Source: Chryseobacterium ginsenosidimutans (lineage in GTDB: Bacteria; Bacteroidota; Bacteroidia; Flavobacteriales; Weeksellaceae). Taken from it: a stretch of DNA of 64,000 nt. The stretch is from assembly GCF_024807225.1 (NCBI RefSeq), contig NZ_JANUCO010000001.1, forward strand, positions 3,348,001 to 3,412,000. Direction: 5' to 3'. A program made the position numbers and the translations under genes. Of the stretch, positions 7,899 through 16,432 are shown piece by piece. The notes beneath the pieces were generated by a model. That model ran no database searches, was not told the DNA's origin, and worked only from the letters and a program-made list of their open reading frames with translations. Position 1 is the first letter of the stretch. The number at the start of each line of letters is the position of its first letter.

Positions 7899-9257
7899 CT
7901 AAACCGTCATTCCGATGTCGATTCCTTTGATTTTTCTGTAAAGATCGGTTGCATAATTATCGGTCATTCCGGAAACAAAATCGACTACGCCCAAAACCTT
8001 CTGATAATCGGTTCCGTTTTCGTAAATGAATTGTTTCGGAATTAATTTTAATGCTTTTATATCGTAAGATTTTACATTAGCTTCAGATTTTAAAATCGAC
8101 GGAATAAAATGATCCAACAATTCGTACATTACGTTGTAGCCGGCGTTTTCAATTTCTACCACCGCTTTATGATTGTAGATTTTCTCCACTGAAAAACTTG
8201 CAATATCCTGCAATGCCTTATTTTCATTTTTATACATATCGAGGAGACCGTTGCTAAGATTTCCTTCAAGAATCGTCTCAAAATTATGCTTGTACATTTC
8301 AAGGGACTTATTAATCAATGCGTTGATGACTTTCGCTCTTAAATAAGAAATCTGCTCGTTTTCATTGGAAATAGAACTCAGTTTTCTTTCAATTCTTTCA
8401 ACATCATCGGTTTCAGATTTTACCAGTTCGAAAAACAAATTTTTACAATCTGCTGTCGAAACAATGCCCAATCGGTGAGCATCTTCCATGTCGATAATGT
8501 TGTAGCAAATATCGTCTGCCGCTTCTACAAGCCAAACAAACGGATGTCTTTTGAAAATATACGGTTCTTCGTTTTCTAAAATTAAATTAGTCCCTTTTGC
8601 GATTTCAAGGAAAATATCTTTTTCATTTTGAAAGAAACCGAATTTTTTACGATGAATAATTCCTTTCTTTTTGGCAATCGCTTCACACGGATATTTTGCG
8701 ATACTCGCCAATGTCGAAAATGTCAATTGAATTCCTCCCGCATCTTTTCCTTGCTGCTGTTGCGCCAAAACTCTGATCGCATTGGCATTTCCTTCAAAAT
8801 TAACCAAATCTGCCCATTCTTTTTCATTGAATTTTGGCTTTAAATCGGTTTCATTTCTATCAAAATAACTCGCAATCGCATCTTCACCGGAATGTCCGAA
8901 AGCAGGATTTCCCACATCATGACACAAACAAGCGGCTGCAATGACGTTTCCTAAATTATGAAGGTAAAAATTCCTGGAATCTTCATTTAAATCATTTTTA
9001 TAGGTATCGTGAATAAACTCACCGATAATACTTCCCAAACTCCTTCCTACAGATGAAACTTCCAACGAGTGAGTCAAACGGTTGTGTACAAAAACACTTC
9101 CCGGAAGTGGAAAAACCTGCGTTTTATTTTGCAGTCTTCTGAAAGCCGATGAAAAAATAATTCTATCAAAATCTCTCTGAAAATCCGTTCTTGAAGCCTT
9201 TGTATGCGGATTGTTTCCTGTACGCTGATTCGTGAAAATCTGGTTTAAGTTCATCAT
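7899..9257 (-). CDS. dgt: Deoxyguanosinetriphosphate triphosphohydrolase (dGTPase)
   Basis: A 452-residue HD-domain dNTPase that hydrolyses dGTP to deoxyguanosine and triphosphate. The metal-binding signature is complete: His63 in NRLTHSLEVSSVGR, then CLCHDVGNPAFGHSGEDAI (HD pair near 114-115) and a later Asp in LVEAADDICYN. The N-terminal RTDFQRDFDRIIFSSAFRRL segment is typical of Dgt. Two ATGs in tandem (9257, 9254) could start it. A TAATTTTG box lies only 4 nt upstream of the first, which suggests a leaderless message. It is convergent to nitronate monooxygenase. Confidence 0.94.
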   Translation of the reverse strand: MMNLNQIFTNQRTGNNPHTKASRTDFQRDFDRIIFSSAFRRLQNKTQVFPLPGSVFVHNRLTHSLEVSSVGRSLGSIIGEFIHDTYKNDLNEDSRNFYLHNLGNVIAAACLCHDVGNPAFGHSGEDAIASYFDRNETDLKPKFNEKEWADLVNFEGNANAIRVLAQQQQGKDAGGIQLTFSTLASIAKYPCEAIAKKKGIIHRKKFGFFQNEKDIFLEIAKGTNLILENEEPYIFKRHPFVWLVEAADDICYNIIDMEDAHRLGIVSTADCKNLFFELVKSETDDVERIERKLSSISNENEQISYLRAKVINALINKSLEMYKHNFETILEGNLSNGLLDMYKNENKALQDIASFSVEKIYNHKAVVEIENAGYNVMYELLDHFIPSILKSEANVKSYDIKALKLIPKQFIYENGTDYQKVLGVVDFVSGMTDNYATDLYRKIKGIDIGMTV

Positions 9258-9261
9258 TTTT

Positions 9262-9269
9262 CAAAATTA
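9262..9269 (-). promoter_or_regulatory. -7 promoter box abutting dgt
   Basis: TAATTTTG on the minus strand, separated from the dgt ATG by exactly 4 nt. Similar boxes with the same spacing lie before the 51-aa gene at 25004 and the AraC-type gene at 55546. Confidence 0.5.
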
Positions 9270-9416
9270 CTCCAAATTTTATTTTTTATGAACTAATCGA
9301 ATGATTTTTTCTAAAAAACTCTCATCGGAAACTTCTATTTCTCCGTAAAAATACCTGAAAAATCTCCTTCTTTTTTATTCTAACTTTATGATTACTAATA
9401 ATCAAAAACTGAAATC

Positions 9417-9959
9417 ATGCCCGAATTACTACAACAAATACTGGGAAGTACGATTGTCACTGCTTTTTTCACGGCAATCATCGCTTATTTTTTCCATAGA
9501 AAAACAGAACGGCACAATTCAATCATCAAAAGAGAGTTTGAAGCGTTGTCGAAAAAAGATAACTCCTATTTTGAATGGCGAAAAAATACCGTGGAATTAT
9601 TGGGACAGGTTTATATTCATTTGAATCGGCTGAAACTTGCTTTTAAAAACAAATATTCTAAAATCGAAAAATACGATCAGTTTTATGAAGATGAAATTAT
9701 TTTAAAATCCAATCAGCACATTCGGGATTTATTGATTAATAACGGACATTCTCTCCCGCCCGAATTACTGGATGAAGCCACAAAATTGATTGAACATTTT
9801 GATGTCTGGTTAACAAAATACAACCAAATCAGAATTTTAAATAAAGATATTGATACAAAACAAATTTATGTAGGACCAGATGGTTTTCCTTTTCCTGAAA
9901 ATGCTGAGAAAATGTTTAAAGAAAAATATATTGAGATGTTTAATGATTTGCATCGATGA
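9417..9959 (+). CDS. Membrane-anchored protein of unknown function
   Basis: A 180-residue protein I do not recognise. One N-terminal membrane segment (about 5-27, LLQQILGSTIVTAFFTAIIA) is followed by a basic stop-transfer (FHRKTERH) and a mostly helical, charged domain containing YFEWRKNTVELLGQVYIHLN and, near the end, a GPDGFPFPENAEK turn. The layout recalls small membrane-tethered proteins with a cytoplasmic helical bundle. It lies alone between dgt (divergent) and the glycosylase gene. A TAACTTTA box at 9381-9388 may be its promoter. Confidence 0.7.
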   Translation: MPELLQQILGSTIVTAFFTAIIAYFFHRKTERHNSIIKREFEALSKKDNSYFEWRKNTVELLGQVYIHLNRLKLAFKNKYSKIEKYDQFYEDEIILKSNQHIRDLLINNGHSLPPELLDEATKLIEHFDVWLTKYNQIRILNKDIDTKQIYVGPDGFPFPENAEKMFKEKYIEMFNDLHR

Positions 9960-10022
9960 ACTTTAACTTATTTAAATTTTTTCGTGGCAAAATTATTGTT
10001 GTGTAAGATCTAAATTAAAAAC

Positions 10023-10757
10023 ATGCCTGAAGGTCCAACAATAGTGTTAATGAAAGAAGATCTGCAAAAATATGTCGGTCAAAAAGTAATTGAAGTTGAA
10101 GGAAATTCAATTAAAGAAACATCCGGAATTAAGAATGAGATTTTACGGGAGATAAAAACATTCGGGAAACAAACTTACCTTATTTTCGATACTATCAACA
10201 TCCGGATTCATTTATTGATGTTCGGTTCTTATAGCTTGTTCGAAAAGAAAGATCAGAAAGATAATTTACGATTAGGGTTGATTTTTAAAGAAGGCGGAAT
10301 GTATTTTTACACCTGTAATGTGAAGCTTGTCGATCTTGAATTTTTAAACAAAATTGATTGGGAAGCCGACGTGATGAGCGACGATTGGAGTCCTGAAAAA
10401 GCGGAAAAGAAATTAAAATCAACTCCTAAAATGATGGTTTCCGACGCCTTAATGGATCAGGATATTTTCTCTGGAGTCGGAAATATTATTAAAAATGAGG
10501 TTTTGTTCAGAATTGGAGTTCATCCTGAAAGTCTGATCGGAAATTTACCTCCAAAAAAATTAGACGAGCTAATTGCAGAAGCCAGAAATTACAGTTTCGA
10601 TTTCAAAAAATGGAAAAAGGCAAACGTTCTGAAAAAACACTGGCAAGTTTATCACCAGAAAAACTGCCCGAAATGTGGTGCAGAAATTATAAAAAAAGAC
10701 ACAGGAATTGGTAAACGAACAAGTTTTTTCTGTGAAAAAGATCAAAAACTCTATTAA
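10023..10757 (+). CDS. Fpg/Nei family DNA glycosylase (endonuclease VIII-like)
   Basis: A 244-residue base-excision repair glycosylase/AP lyase. Mature Pro1-Glu2 (PEGPT) is the catalytic N-terminus, the H2TH motif is visible in DQDIFSGVGNIIKNEVLF, and a C-terminal zinc-finger-like segment starts at Cys215-Pro-Lys-Cys218. In that finger the third ligand is Cys237 but the position of the fourth is Asp240 (CEKDQ rather than CxxCQ), so metal binding may be altered. Substrate choice (oxidised pyrimidines versus 8-oxoguanine) cannot be decided, although the PEGPT start favours Nei. A lipoprotein gene follows 12 nt downstream. Confidence 0.85.
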   Translation: MPEGPTIVLMKEDLQKYVGQKVIEVEGNSIKETSGIKNEILREIKTFGKQTYLIFDTINIRIHLLMFGSYSLFEKKDQKDNLRLGLIFKEGGMYFYTCNVKLVDLEFLNKIDWEADVMSDDWSPEKAEKKLKSTPKMMVSDALMDQDIFSGVGNIIKNEVLFRIGVHPESLIGNLPPKKLDELIAEARNYSFDFKKWKKANVLKKHWQVYHQKNCPKCGAEIIKKDTGIGKRTSFFCEKDQKLY

Positions 10758-10768
10758 AAACAATTTTC

Positions 10769-11860
10769 ATGAAATCATTTTACTCATCTATTCTTCTCAT
10801 TTCATTATTTTCCTGTAAACAATATGATATAGAAAAAAACTGTTTTGAGGACGGCAAAGAAAAAGATACCAAATACAAAGAATTCAAAATCGATACTCCT
10901 GAAGAAATCTTGAAGGCAAATCCTTCTCATGTAAAATTCAGCATCAATAAAGATCTGAAAACTTATGAAGAAGAATTTAATGATGAGAGAAAATCAATGT
11001 CTGACTATGATGAAAATTCATGGAAGAAAAGAACGGAAGAATACAATGCAAAATTTGGTGATCTAAGAAAAAATTTTGGCGAACAGTTTCTTTATAAAAA
11101 TATTCAGAAAGAAAATAATAATACTTACGGAATTGGCGAAAATCAGTTTGGGTATTGGTTTCTTGAAGTGAAAAACAATATTCCCAATGCTTACTATTTA
11201 GGTTTGAGCAATTTTACTCATTTTAATAATAATCAACCGGAAAATTTTGTATCGGGCAACAAACTTCTGGCTTATGGAAATTTTATAAGAATCAGTGAAG
11301 ATTGGGGTTATCCTTTTGGTCCGCCAAAAGAAGCCGTAAAAGATCAGCTTGTTTTTGAAATCAATCTTGATGCGGTAAGAAAAGATAGTGACAAAGATCG
11401 TTTCAACGATTTATTTGAAAAGTTAATTTTATTAAATCCAAACTCTGCAGACACAGATAATGATGGGATTTCGGATTTTACAGATATCAATCCGTTGTAC
11501 AAATCTGAGAAATCTAAATTCACAGATTTGTATTCTCAGATTGTAGATCATGATTATCATAATTATGATTTTTCCAAAAACAATTATTCTTTTACGGGAT
11601 ATTTTTCGGATTGTGACTATTTCCAAAAAATTAAACCAACTCATGTAAAAGTACTTGTTTATCCTGAAAAAGAAAGATTTAATTTAAAATCTGATTACAA
11701 ATTAGGTATGTTTCCCGAATATGTCGGAAAAATTAAAAAGGATAAAGACGGTAAAAAATTCTTTATCAATTATGGAAGCGGTGCAGGTGGAGGTTTTGTT
11801 GAAGCGGTTTACGAAAATGGAAAATGGGTTTTATCAAAACAGTCAACTCACTCTATTTAA
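10769..11860 (+). CDS. Lipoprotein with calcium-binding-type repeats
   Basis: A 363-residue lipoprotein with a signal peptide ending at SLFSC (Cys16). In the middle (about 205-240) Asp-rich loops DSDKDRFNDLFE and DTDNDGISDFTDINPL match thrombospondin type-3 / dockerin-like calcium-binding loops. The rest is not assignable; the C-terminus has a Gly-rich turn (YGSGAGGGFVEAVYENGKW). It follows the glycosylase gene by 12 nt, but a functional link is not obvious. The convergent LytTR gene ends immediately after it. Confidence 0.72.
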   Translation: MKSFYSSILLISLFSCKQYDIEKNCFEDGKEKDTKYKEFKIDTPEEILKANPSHVKFSINKDLKTYEEEFNDERKSMSDYDENSWKKRTEEYNAKFGDLRKNFGEQFLYKNIQKENNNTYGIGENQFGYWFLEVKNNIPNAYYLGLSNFTHFNNNQPENFVSGNKLLAYGNFIRISEDWGYPFGPPKEAVKDQLVFEINLDAVRKDSDKDRFNDLFEKLILLNPNSADTDNDGISDFTDINPLYKSEKSKFTDLYSQIVDHDYHNYDFSKNNYSFTGYFSDCDYFQKIKPTHVKVLVYPEKERFNLKSDYKLGMFPEYVGKIKKDKDGKKFFINYGSGAGGGFVEAVYENGKWVLSKQSTHSI

Positions 11861-12586
11861 TTAATTATCAATATTCAACGAACCTCCGGAATACGCCTTA
11901 AAAAACTCCGATTTATAAACCTCTCCCAAAGGAATTTCCGCATCGCCAATGTAGATATTATGATTGTCGAAAGAATCAATAAAATCAATATTAATGACAT
12001 ACGATTTGCTCACTCTCAGAAAAATATTTGCCGGAATTTTTTGATGAATGGTCTTTAAATTCATTGCTGTAATCAGCTTTTGCGTTTGGGTATGAATGAC
12101 GACATAATCTTTTAAGCCTTCGATAAATTTAATATCAGAAAAGTTAATTTTATAATATCTTCTGTCTGCTTTGATGAATAAAAAATCGGAAGTATTGGAT
12201 TCTACGGTATTTTTTACCGTTTCGTTTGATAACAACTCTTTATAAAGAATCGCTTTATTGATTGCTTTTTCAAGTCTCTGTTTTTCAATGGGTTTCAATA
12301 AATAATCGACCGCATCCAGTTCATAACTTTTTAAGGCATACTGCGAATAAGCTGTTGTGAAAATTATTAAGGTGTCTTTTGGCAACGTTTCTGCGAATTC
12401 CAATCCTGAAATTAAAGGCATTTCGATATCAAGAAAAATCAAATCGATTTCTTTTGTTTTCAAAAATTCGGTTGCTGCAAGAACATTCGAGAAACTTCCC
12501 AACATTTCAATTTGCGAAACTTCTTTTATTAACGACTGCATTTCGGCTCTTGCCAACGGCTCATCATCTACAATTATACAATTCAT
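11861..12586 (-). CDS. LytTR family response regulator
   Basis: A 241-residue response regulator: receiver domain (about 1-115, phosphoacceptor Asp in IDLIFLDIEMPLISG, conserved Thr/Lys in IIFTTAYSQYALKSYELDAVDYLLKP) and a C-terminal LytTR DNA-binding domain (about 140-235, with FIEGLKDYVVIHT and FLRVSKSYVIN). The start overlaps the stop of the upstream histidine kinase by 4 nt (ATGA), so they form one two-component operon. LytTR domains typically bind two direct repeats about 21 bp apart, and such repeats are found in the kinase's upstream region. Confidence 0.92.
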   Translation of the reverse strand: MNCIIVDDEPLARAEMQSLIKEVSQIEMLGSFSNVLAATEFLKTKEIDLIFLDIEMPLISGLEFAETLPKDTLIIFTTAYSQYALKSYELDAVDYLLKPIEKQRLEKAINKAILYKELLSNETVKNTVESNTSDFLFIKADRRYYKINFSDIKFIEGLKDYVVIHTQTQKLITAMNLKTIHQKIPANIFLRVSKSYVINIDFIDSFDNHNIYIGDAEIPLGEVYKSEFFKAYSGGSLNIDN

Positions 12587-13659
12587 ACAGGAATAATTAA
12601 GTTTACAATATATTCTTTATCCGTCGAAACAATCTCCAGTTCATGGGTGTTTTGGTACAATAATTCTAATCTTCTTTTGATATTTACCAATCCCAAACCA
12701 CCATAATTTTTATTAGAAACAGGAAAATCAGAGTTTTTTGAATTGATACATTTAAAATGCAATTTTTTATCCTGCATTTTAAGATCGATTTTAATGTAAT
12801 GTTCTTTTCCACTGATGTCGACACTGTGTTTTACGGCATTTTCTACAAACGTTGTAAAAATATTAGGCGGAATAAAAATACTGTTCACCGTTCTTTTGTC
12901 GATATCAACCCAAATATCCACAGAAAGATCTTCTCTTCTTATTTTTTCAAGGTTTATAAAGTTCGAAAGAAAATCGATTTCCGAAGTGAGCAGCGTTTTT
13001 TCTTCGCCGTTTTCATACAATTGGTATCTTAAAAATTCGGACAGTTTCATGATAACAGTTGTCGCTTTTTCGGGATCGGTTCTTATTAATGCTTTTACAT
13101 TATTCAGCATATTAAACAGAAAATGAGGATTGATCTGGTTTCGGAGCTCATTCAGTTCCATTCTCAGTGTAAGATTATTAAGATCTGTGATTCTCTGGCT
13201 GTCTTTTATCCATTTTTGTAAAAGTTTTACCGTTGTTGTCGTCATAATAATCGGAATACACATTAAAACACCTTCATAAATCCCACCTTTTCCGCCTTCC
13301 CGTGGAATATGCATCACTCTGTATTCTGAGAAAAAAGTTTCGAAACAATAGCCAATAATATTCAAACCGACGACTCCGAGCAAAACAAGAAGAATAAAAT
13401 ACGTTAAATAACGGGTTTTAAAGAAAAACAACGGAACCAATACATAAATATTGATATACACCATCGAAATCAACAAAAGATATACAAAAAACAAGATGTA
13501 ATACTGATAAACTCCCGAATACCAATGCCAGAATCTCGCATTATAAATCAATAAAAAGAAGAAAATAAGAAACAAAAAATGCCTCAAAAACCTGAAACGG
13601 TCTTCTACTAGAAAATCCATCACCAATGTTTCTTTAAAATGCTGAGAATCGTATTTCAT
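12583..13659 (-). CDS. LytS/YehU-type sensor histidine kinase
   Basis: A membrane kinase of the His_kinase (PF06580) family. Four N-terminal transmembrane helices (about residues 25-150) have no large extracellular sensor. The phosphoacceptor region NQINPHFLFNMLNNVKALIR and a GHKL ATPase end with GGLGLVNIKRRLELLY follow. I start it at the ATG at 13659 (MKYDSQHF), giving 358 residues; a TTG at 13689 lies right beside the TATTTTTG box at 13687-13694 and is unlikely. It pairs with the overlapping LytTR regulator. Confidence 0.9.
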   Translation of the reverse strand: MKYDSQHFKETLVMDFLVEDRFRFLRHFLFLIFFFLLIYNARFWHWYSGVYQYYILFFVYLLLISMVYINIYVLVPLFFFKTRYLTYFILLVLLGVVGLNIIGYCFETFFSEYRVMHIPREGGKGGIYEGVLMCIPIIMTTTTVKLLQKWIKDSQRITDLNNLTLRMELNELRNQINPHFLFNMLNNVKALIRTDPEKATTVIMKLSEFLRYQLYENGEEKTLLTSEIDFLSNFINLEKIRREDLSVDIWVDIDKRTVNSIFIPPNIFTTFVENAVKHSVDISGKEHYIKIDLKMQDKKLHFKCINSKNSDFPVSNKNYGGLGLVNIKRRLELLYQNTHELEIVSTDKEYIVNLIIPV

Positions 13660-13686
13660 TCTTTCCGATCTATTTTTATAACACAA

Positions 13687-13694
13687 CAAAAATA
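13687..13694 (-). promoter_or_regulatory. -7 promoter box of the LytS/LytTR operon
   Basis: TATTTTTG on the minus strand, an exact TAnnTTTG match 27 nt before the ATG at 13659. Confidence 0.5.
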
Positions 13695-13720
13695 CGTTAT
13701 AACGATAGTTCTCATTAAAA

Positions 13721-13755
13721 TATTATACAAAATCCGCATTTTATTATACAAATTT
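13721..13755 (+). promoter_or_regulatory. Direct repeat pair, 21-bp period (candidate LytTR site 1)
   Basis: TATTATACAAAAT at 13721 and TATTATACAAATT at 13742 match at 12 of 13 positions with a 21-bp period, in the divergent region of the LytS/LytTR operon. Their core TTATACAAA matches that of the inverted pair at 13767-13800. Confidence 0.6.
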
Positions 13756-13766
13756 TAAAACTAAAG

Positions 13767-13800
13767 ATTTCGTATAAAATACCACCCATTTCGTATAAAA
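13767..13800 (-). promoter_or_regulatory. Direct repeat pair, 21-bp period (candidate LytTR site 2)
   Basis: ATTTCGTATAAAA occurs at 13767 and 13788, identical at 13 of 13 positions. On the minus strand it reads TTTTATACGAAAT, the same core as site 1 with one base changed. A weaker single unit (TTTCGCATAA) follows at 13807. Confidence 0.62.
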
Positions 13801-13853
13801 AACAATTTTCGCATAATGTTTCTCTATTCCTTTGCCTTGTAAAATTTTCACTT

Positions 13854-13919
13854 ATGGAACTAACGGCTTTCCAGGAAACTGACGGAGCAAATCTCAATAG
13901 AATGTTTTTATATGACTGA
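13854..13919 (+). CDS. Possible 21-codon upstream ORF
   Basis: ATG at 13854 encodes MELTAFQETDGANLNRMFLYD and stops at 13917-13919, overlapping the next ATG at 13912 by 8 nt in another frame. The arrangement suggests translational coupling, or the 5' remnant of a longer gene; it could also be chance. Confidence 0.3.
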   Translation: MELTAFQETDGANLNRMFLYD

Positions 13920-14283
13920 CTCTCAACAAGAAGAAAAAGTAATTCAACTGATTGATCTGCATCATTTTATTGATTGCTACAATTCGGAGATTAAAATTAT
14001 TAACTGTATCAACCATCCTGTAAATATTATTGAAGAAAATAATGTTAAAAAAGGAATTTTATTCTACGATTTGAAACATCCGATTTCTCTAGACCTGAAT
14101 CTTTTCGAAAGTTTTAAGAGAACCAATCACTTAAAAGAAATCTGGTTTGTTTTTGTGGAAGAAGATTCCGTTTCCCAATCTAAGGAATATATTGAATTCA
14201 TCATAGAAAACAGCATTGAAATTTTTTATGATAAAATCTTCCATTTCAACTTTTTTCAGTCCATTATTAAAGAACTAAAATAA
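13912..14283 (+). CDS. Small protein of unknown function beside LytTR system
   Basis: A 123-residue soluble, acidic protein I do not recognise. It has alternating hydrophobic strands (KGILFYDLKHPISLDL, EIWFVFVEED) and a long helical tail, loosely like a receiver-type alpha/beta fold, but no catalytic residues can be assigned. It lies 2 nt from the DUF6268 gene, so they are cotranscribed. Divergent to the LytS/LytTR operon across a region with 21-bp-period repeats, it is a likely target of that system. Confidence 0.6.
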   Translation: MTDSQQEEKVIQLIDLHHFIDCYNSEIKIINCINHPVNIIEENNVKKGILFYDLKHPISLDLNLFESFKRTNHLKEIWFVFVEEDSVSQSKEYIEFIIENSIEIFYDKIFHFNFFQSIIKELK

Positions 14284-14285
14284 CT

Positions 14286-15251
14286 ATGAAAACATTTAGA
14301 AAAGCTCTTATTCCGTTTGCATTTCTTCCTTTTAAAAATATTGTTTATGCTCAGAAAAAAGACAGTATTCCGTTGAAAGTAAGAGCATTTGTTGCAGATA
14401 AATTTCCACAGACCCGTGATTTTAATTTAGAATTTACCCAAACAACACCTTACAAATTCACTTCAAATCTCAATGGAAACGAGCTTCCTGAAAATAAAGT
14501 GAAAGATTTTCATCAGGTAAAAGCCAATGCCAATATTTATTTCGTTAAAAACAGAAAATGGCAATTAAGTACCTCTTTAAATTACCGCTACACTTCCATA
14601 AATACCGAAAACCCTGTTTCCGATTATCAACAAAAAAGCGATTATCATTATTTTTCTGAAGCCATTAATGCCAATTATTTTTCTAAACTTTTTAATAAAA
14701 TCGCGGTTTATTCTGCATCAGTTTCTGTGGATGGAAGCGAACAGCATTTTGAAAGAATCCGCGGAATACTGACCGGACTTATTGTTTTAAAAGCCAACCC
14801 GAAAACGAAAATAACATTGGGAGCTGCCGTATTTATCGATCCGAGCTCACAAGTTCCTGTTCTTCCGATTTTTACTTATGAACATAAATTTGATAATGGC
14901 TGGGTTGCGGATATTCTTTTGCCCAAAAAGGTCTTGATAAGAAAAAATATTTTTTCAAACGGTAGAATTTCTTTCGGATCCGAGCTGGATAATACGTCTT
15001 TTTACCTTTATCGATCGGATAAAACCTATGAATATAGACAAGTGGAAATCAATTCCGGAGCAATTTATGAACATAATTTAGGCGGATATTTCATCGGAAC
15101 TTTAAAAACAGGAATCAGAGCAACTCCGAATGCCCGAGTTTTTGAGAAACAGGAATCTTTTAAAGACTATGTTTTCGAGGCAAAATACAAACCTTCTTTT
15201 TATTTCAATATCGGGATTTCTTACAATCTTTTCGGGAAACCCAAAAATTAA
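14286..15251 (+). CDS. DUF6268 family outer-membrane beta-barrel protein
   Basis: A 321-residue exported protein. The signal peptide (about 1-22, cut near VYAQ-K) is followed by alternating amphipathic beta strands typical of outer-membrane barrels, with many aromatic girdle residues, ending in YFNIGISYNLFGKPKN, a C-terminal strand. The layout fits DUF6268, whose members sit beside LytS/LytTR systems in other flavobacteria (from memory). Transport function is unknown. Confidence 0.72.
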   Translation: MKTFRKALIPFAFLPFKNIVYAQKKDSIPLKVRAFVADKFPQTRDFNLEFTQTTPYKFTSNLNGNELPENKVKDFHQVKANANIYFVKNRKWQLSTSLNYRYTSINTENPVSDYQQKSDYHYFSEAINANYFSKLFNKIAVYSASVSVDGSEQHFERIRGILTGLIVLKANPKTKITLGAAVFIDPSSQVPVLPIFTYEHKFDNGWVADILLPKKVLIRKNIFSNGRISFGSELDNTSFYLYRSDKTYEYRQVEINSGAIYEHNLGGYFIGTLKTGIRATPNARVFEKQESFKDYVFEAKYKPSFYFNIGISYNLFGKPKN

Positions 15252-15432
15252 TCAAGCGATTGATTTAACTTTTTAATAAAATTTTAATCTTAAAAGTAAC
15301 TCAAAGATAAGCTGCATCGGCATTTTAAGAGGTTCTCATGGTTTCCCTCCCATCCATAATCTCAATTTAAAAATCCAAGTAAATGATTTTCAGCATATTG
15401 AATATTAAATAATAGACATTAAAAAATAAACT

Positions 15433-16095
15433 ATGGCAGTTCCGAAACAGATATTTCAGACTTTTAAGACAAAAAAGCTTCCCTTCATTACAAAACTGCA
15501 CATTTGGAACATGAAAAGAAAAAATCCTGAATACAATTATTTTTTCTATGACGATCAGGATATTGAAAAATTCATCACAGAAGAGTTTCCTCCTGAATAT
15601 ATCGAAAACTACAAAAAATTAACCATTGGAGCCGCAAAAGCAGATTTTTTCCGTTACGCCATTCTCTATAAAAAAGGCGGGGTTTATCTGGATATTGACA
15701 GTTCTATTACCAAACCTTTACGATACCTTATAAAAGATAATGATGAAGCCGTTATCAGTGCAGAAAGACATCCCAATCTTTTTGTACAATGGGGTCTTAT
15801 TTTCAATAAAAACCATCCTTTTCTTGAGAAAACATTAGAGCTTATGCTCGATAATATAAAAACGCACCGCTATCCGAATAATATCCATGAAACAACTGGT
15901 CCTACAGTCTTCAGTAAGGGAATCAGAAGGGCTTTACAGGAAAATCCGGATATTCCTTACCGATTATTTGACGGGATTGAATTTCGGGGGTTTCTGAAAT
16001 TCAAATATAAATTAGGAAAATTTTTCCTGTACGAAAAGCGCGCCGAACATTGGAAACAAAAGCAGAGAAACCAGGCAATTATCCGGGAATTCTAA
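15433..16095 (+). CDS. DXD-type glycosyltransferase (Gly_transf_sug family)
   Basis: A 220-residue sugar transferase of the OCH1/capsule family. MAVPKQIFQTFKTKKLP is the usual N-terminal strand; AKADFFRYAILYKKGGVYLD leads into the DID metal/nucleotide-sugar-binding motif near residues 95-97. No membrane segment is present, so it acts in the cytoplasm on a lipid-linked or nascent glycan. It stands alone, which gives no acceptor clue. Confidence 0.88.
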   Translation: MAVPKQIFQTFKTKKLPFITKLHIWNMKRKNPEYNYFFYDDQDIEKFITEEFPPEYIENYKKLTIGAAKADFFRYAILYKKGGVYLDIDSSITKPLRYLIKDNDEAVISAERHPNLFVQWGLIFNKNHPFLEKTLELMLDNIKTHRYPNNIHETTGPTVFSKGIRRALQENPDIPYRLFDGIEFRGFLKFKYKLGKFFLYEKRAEHWKQKQRNQAIIREF

Positions 16096-16096
16096 A

Positions 16097-16432
16097 TTAA
16101 TGTGTCCCCATTTTCGAAAATAAATTAATAATCATTACTCCAATTATGATTAAAATTATTCCTGCAATCGCGGGAAGGTCGGGAATTTGTTTAAAAACCA
16201 CAATTCCGATTAGGGTAATGAAAATAATTCCTACACCAGACCAAATAGCATACGTTACGCCTACAGGAATTTGCTTTAAAGTAAGACTTAAAAAATAAAA
16301 AGCTGCAGAATAGCCTATAATGGTAATTACCGAAGGCAAAACTTTAGAAAATCCATCCGATTTTTTCAGGAAAGTTGTGGCTATAATTTCGAAAACAATT
16401 GCTAATAATAAGTAAATATAACTGCGTCCCAT
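16097..16432 (-). CDS. Small multidrug resistance (SMR) family transporter
   Basis: A 111-residue, four-helix SMR protein related to EmrE/QacE, exporting cationic compounds by proton antiport. The essential membrane Glu lies in helix 1 (LLLAIVFEIIATTFLKKSDG), and PVGVTYAIWSGVG is the helix-3 signature. I start it at the ATG at 16432 (MGRSYIYLL), matching EmrE's length; an in-frame upstream ATG at 16477 would add 15 unusual residues. Convergent with the glycosyltransferase gene by one base. Confidence 0.9.
   Translation of the reverse strand: MGRSYIYLLLAIVFEIIATTFLKKSDGFSKVLPSVITIIGYSAAFYFLSLTLKQIPVGVTYAIWSGVGIIFITLIGIVVFKQIPDLPAIAGIILIIIGVMIINLFSKMGTH

Noticed and set aside
9388..9624. 78-codon plus-strand ORF before the membrane-anchored protein
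   Set aside because: It overlaps the frame starting at 9417, which has a coherent membrane helix and continues much further; the 9388 frame shows no protein-like pattern.
13715..13897. 60-codon minus-strand ORF between the LytS gene and the 13912 gene
   Set aside because: It runs through the repeated promoter region; its sequence is explained by the repeats.
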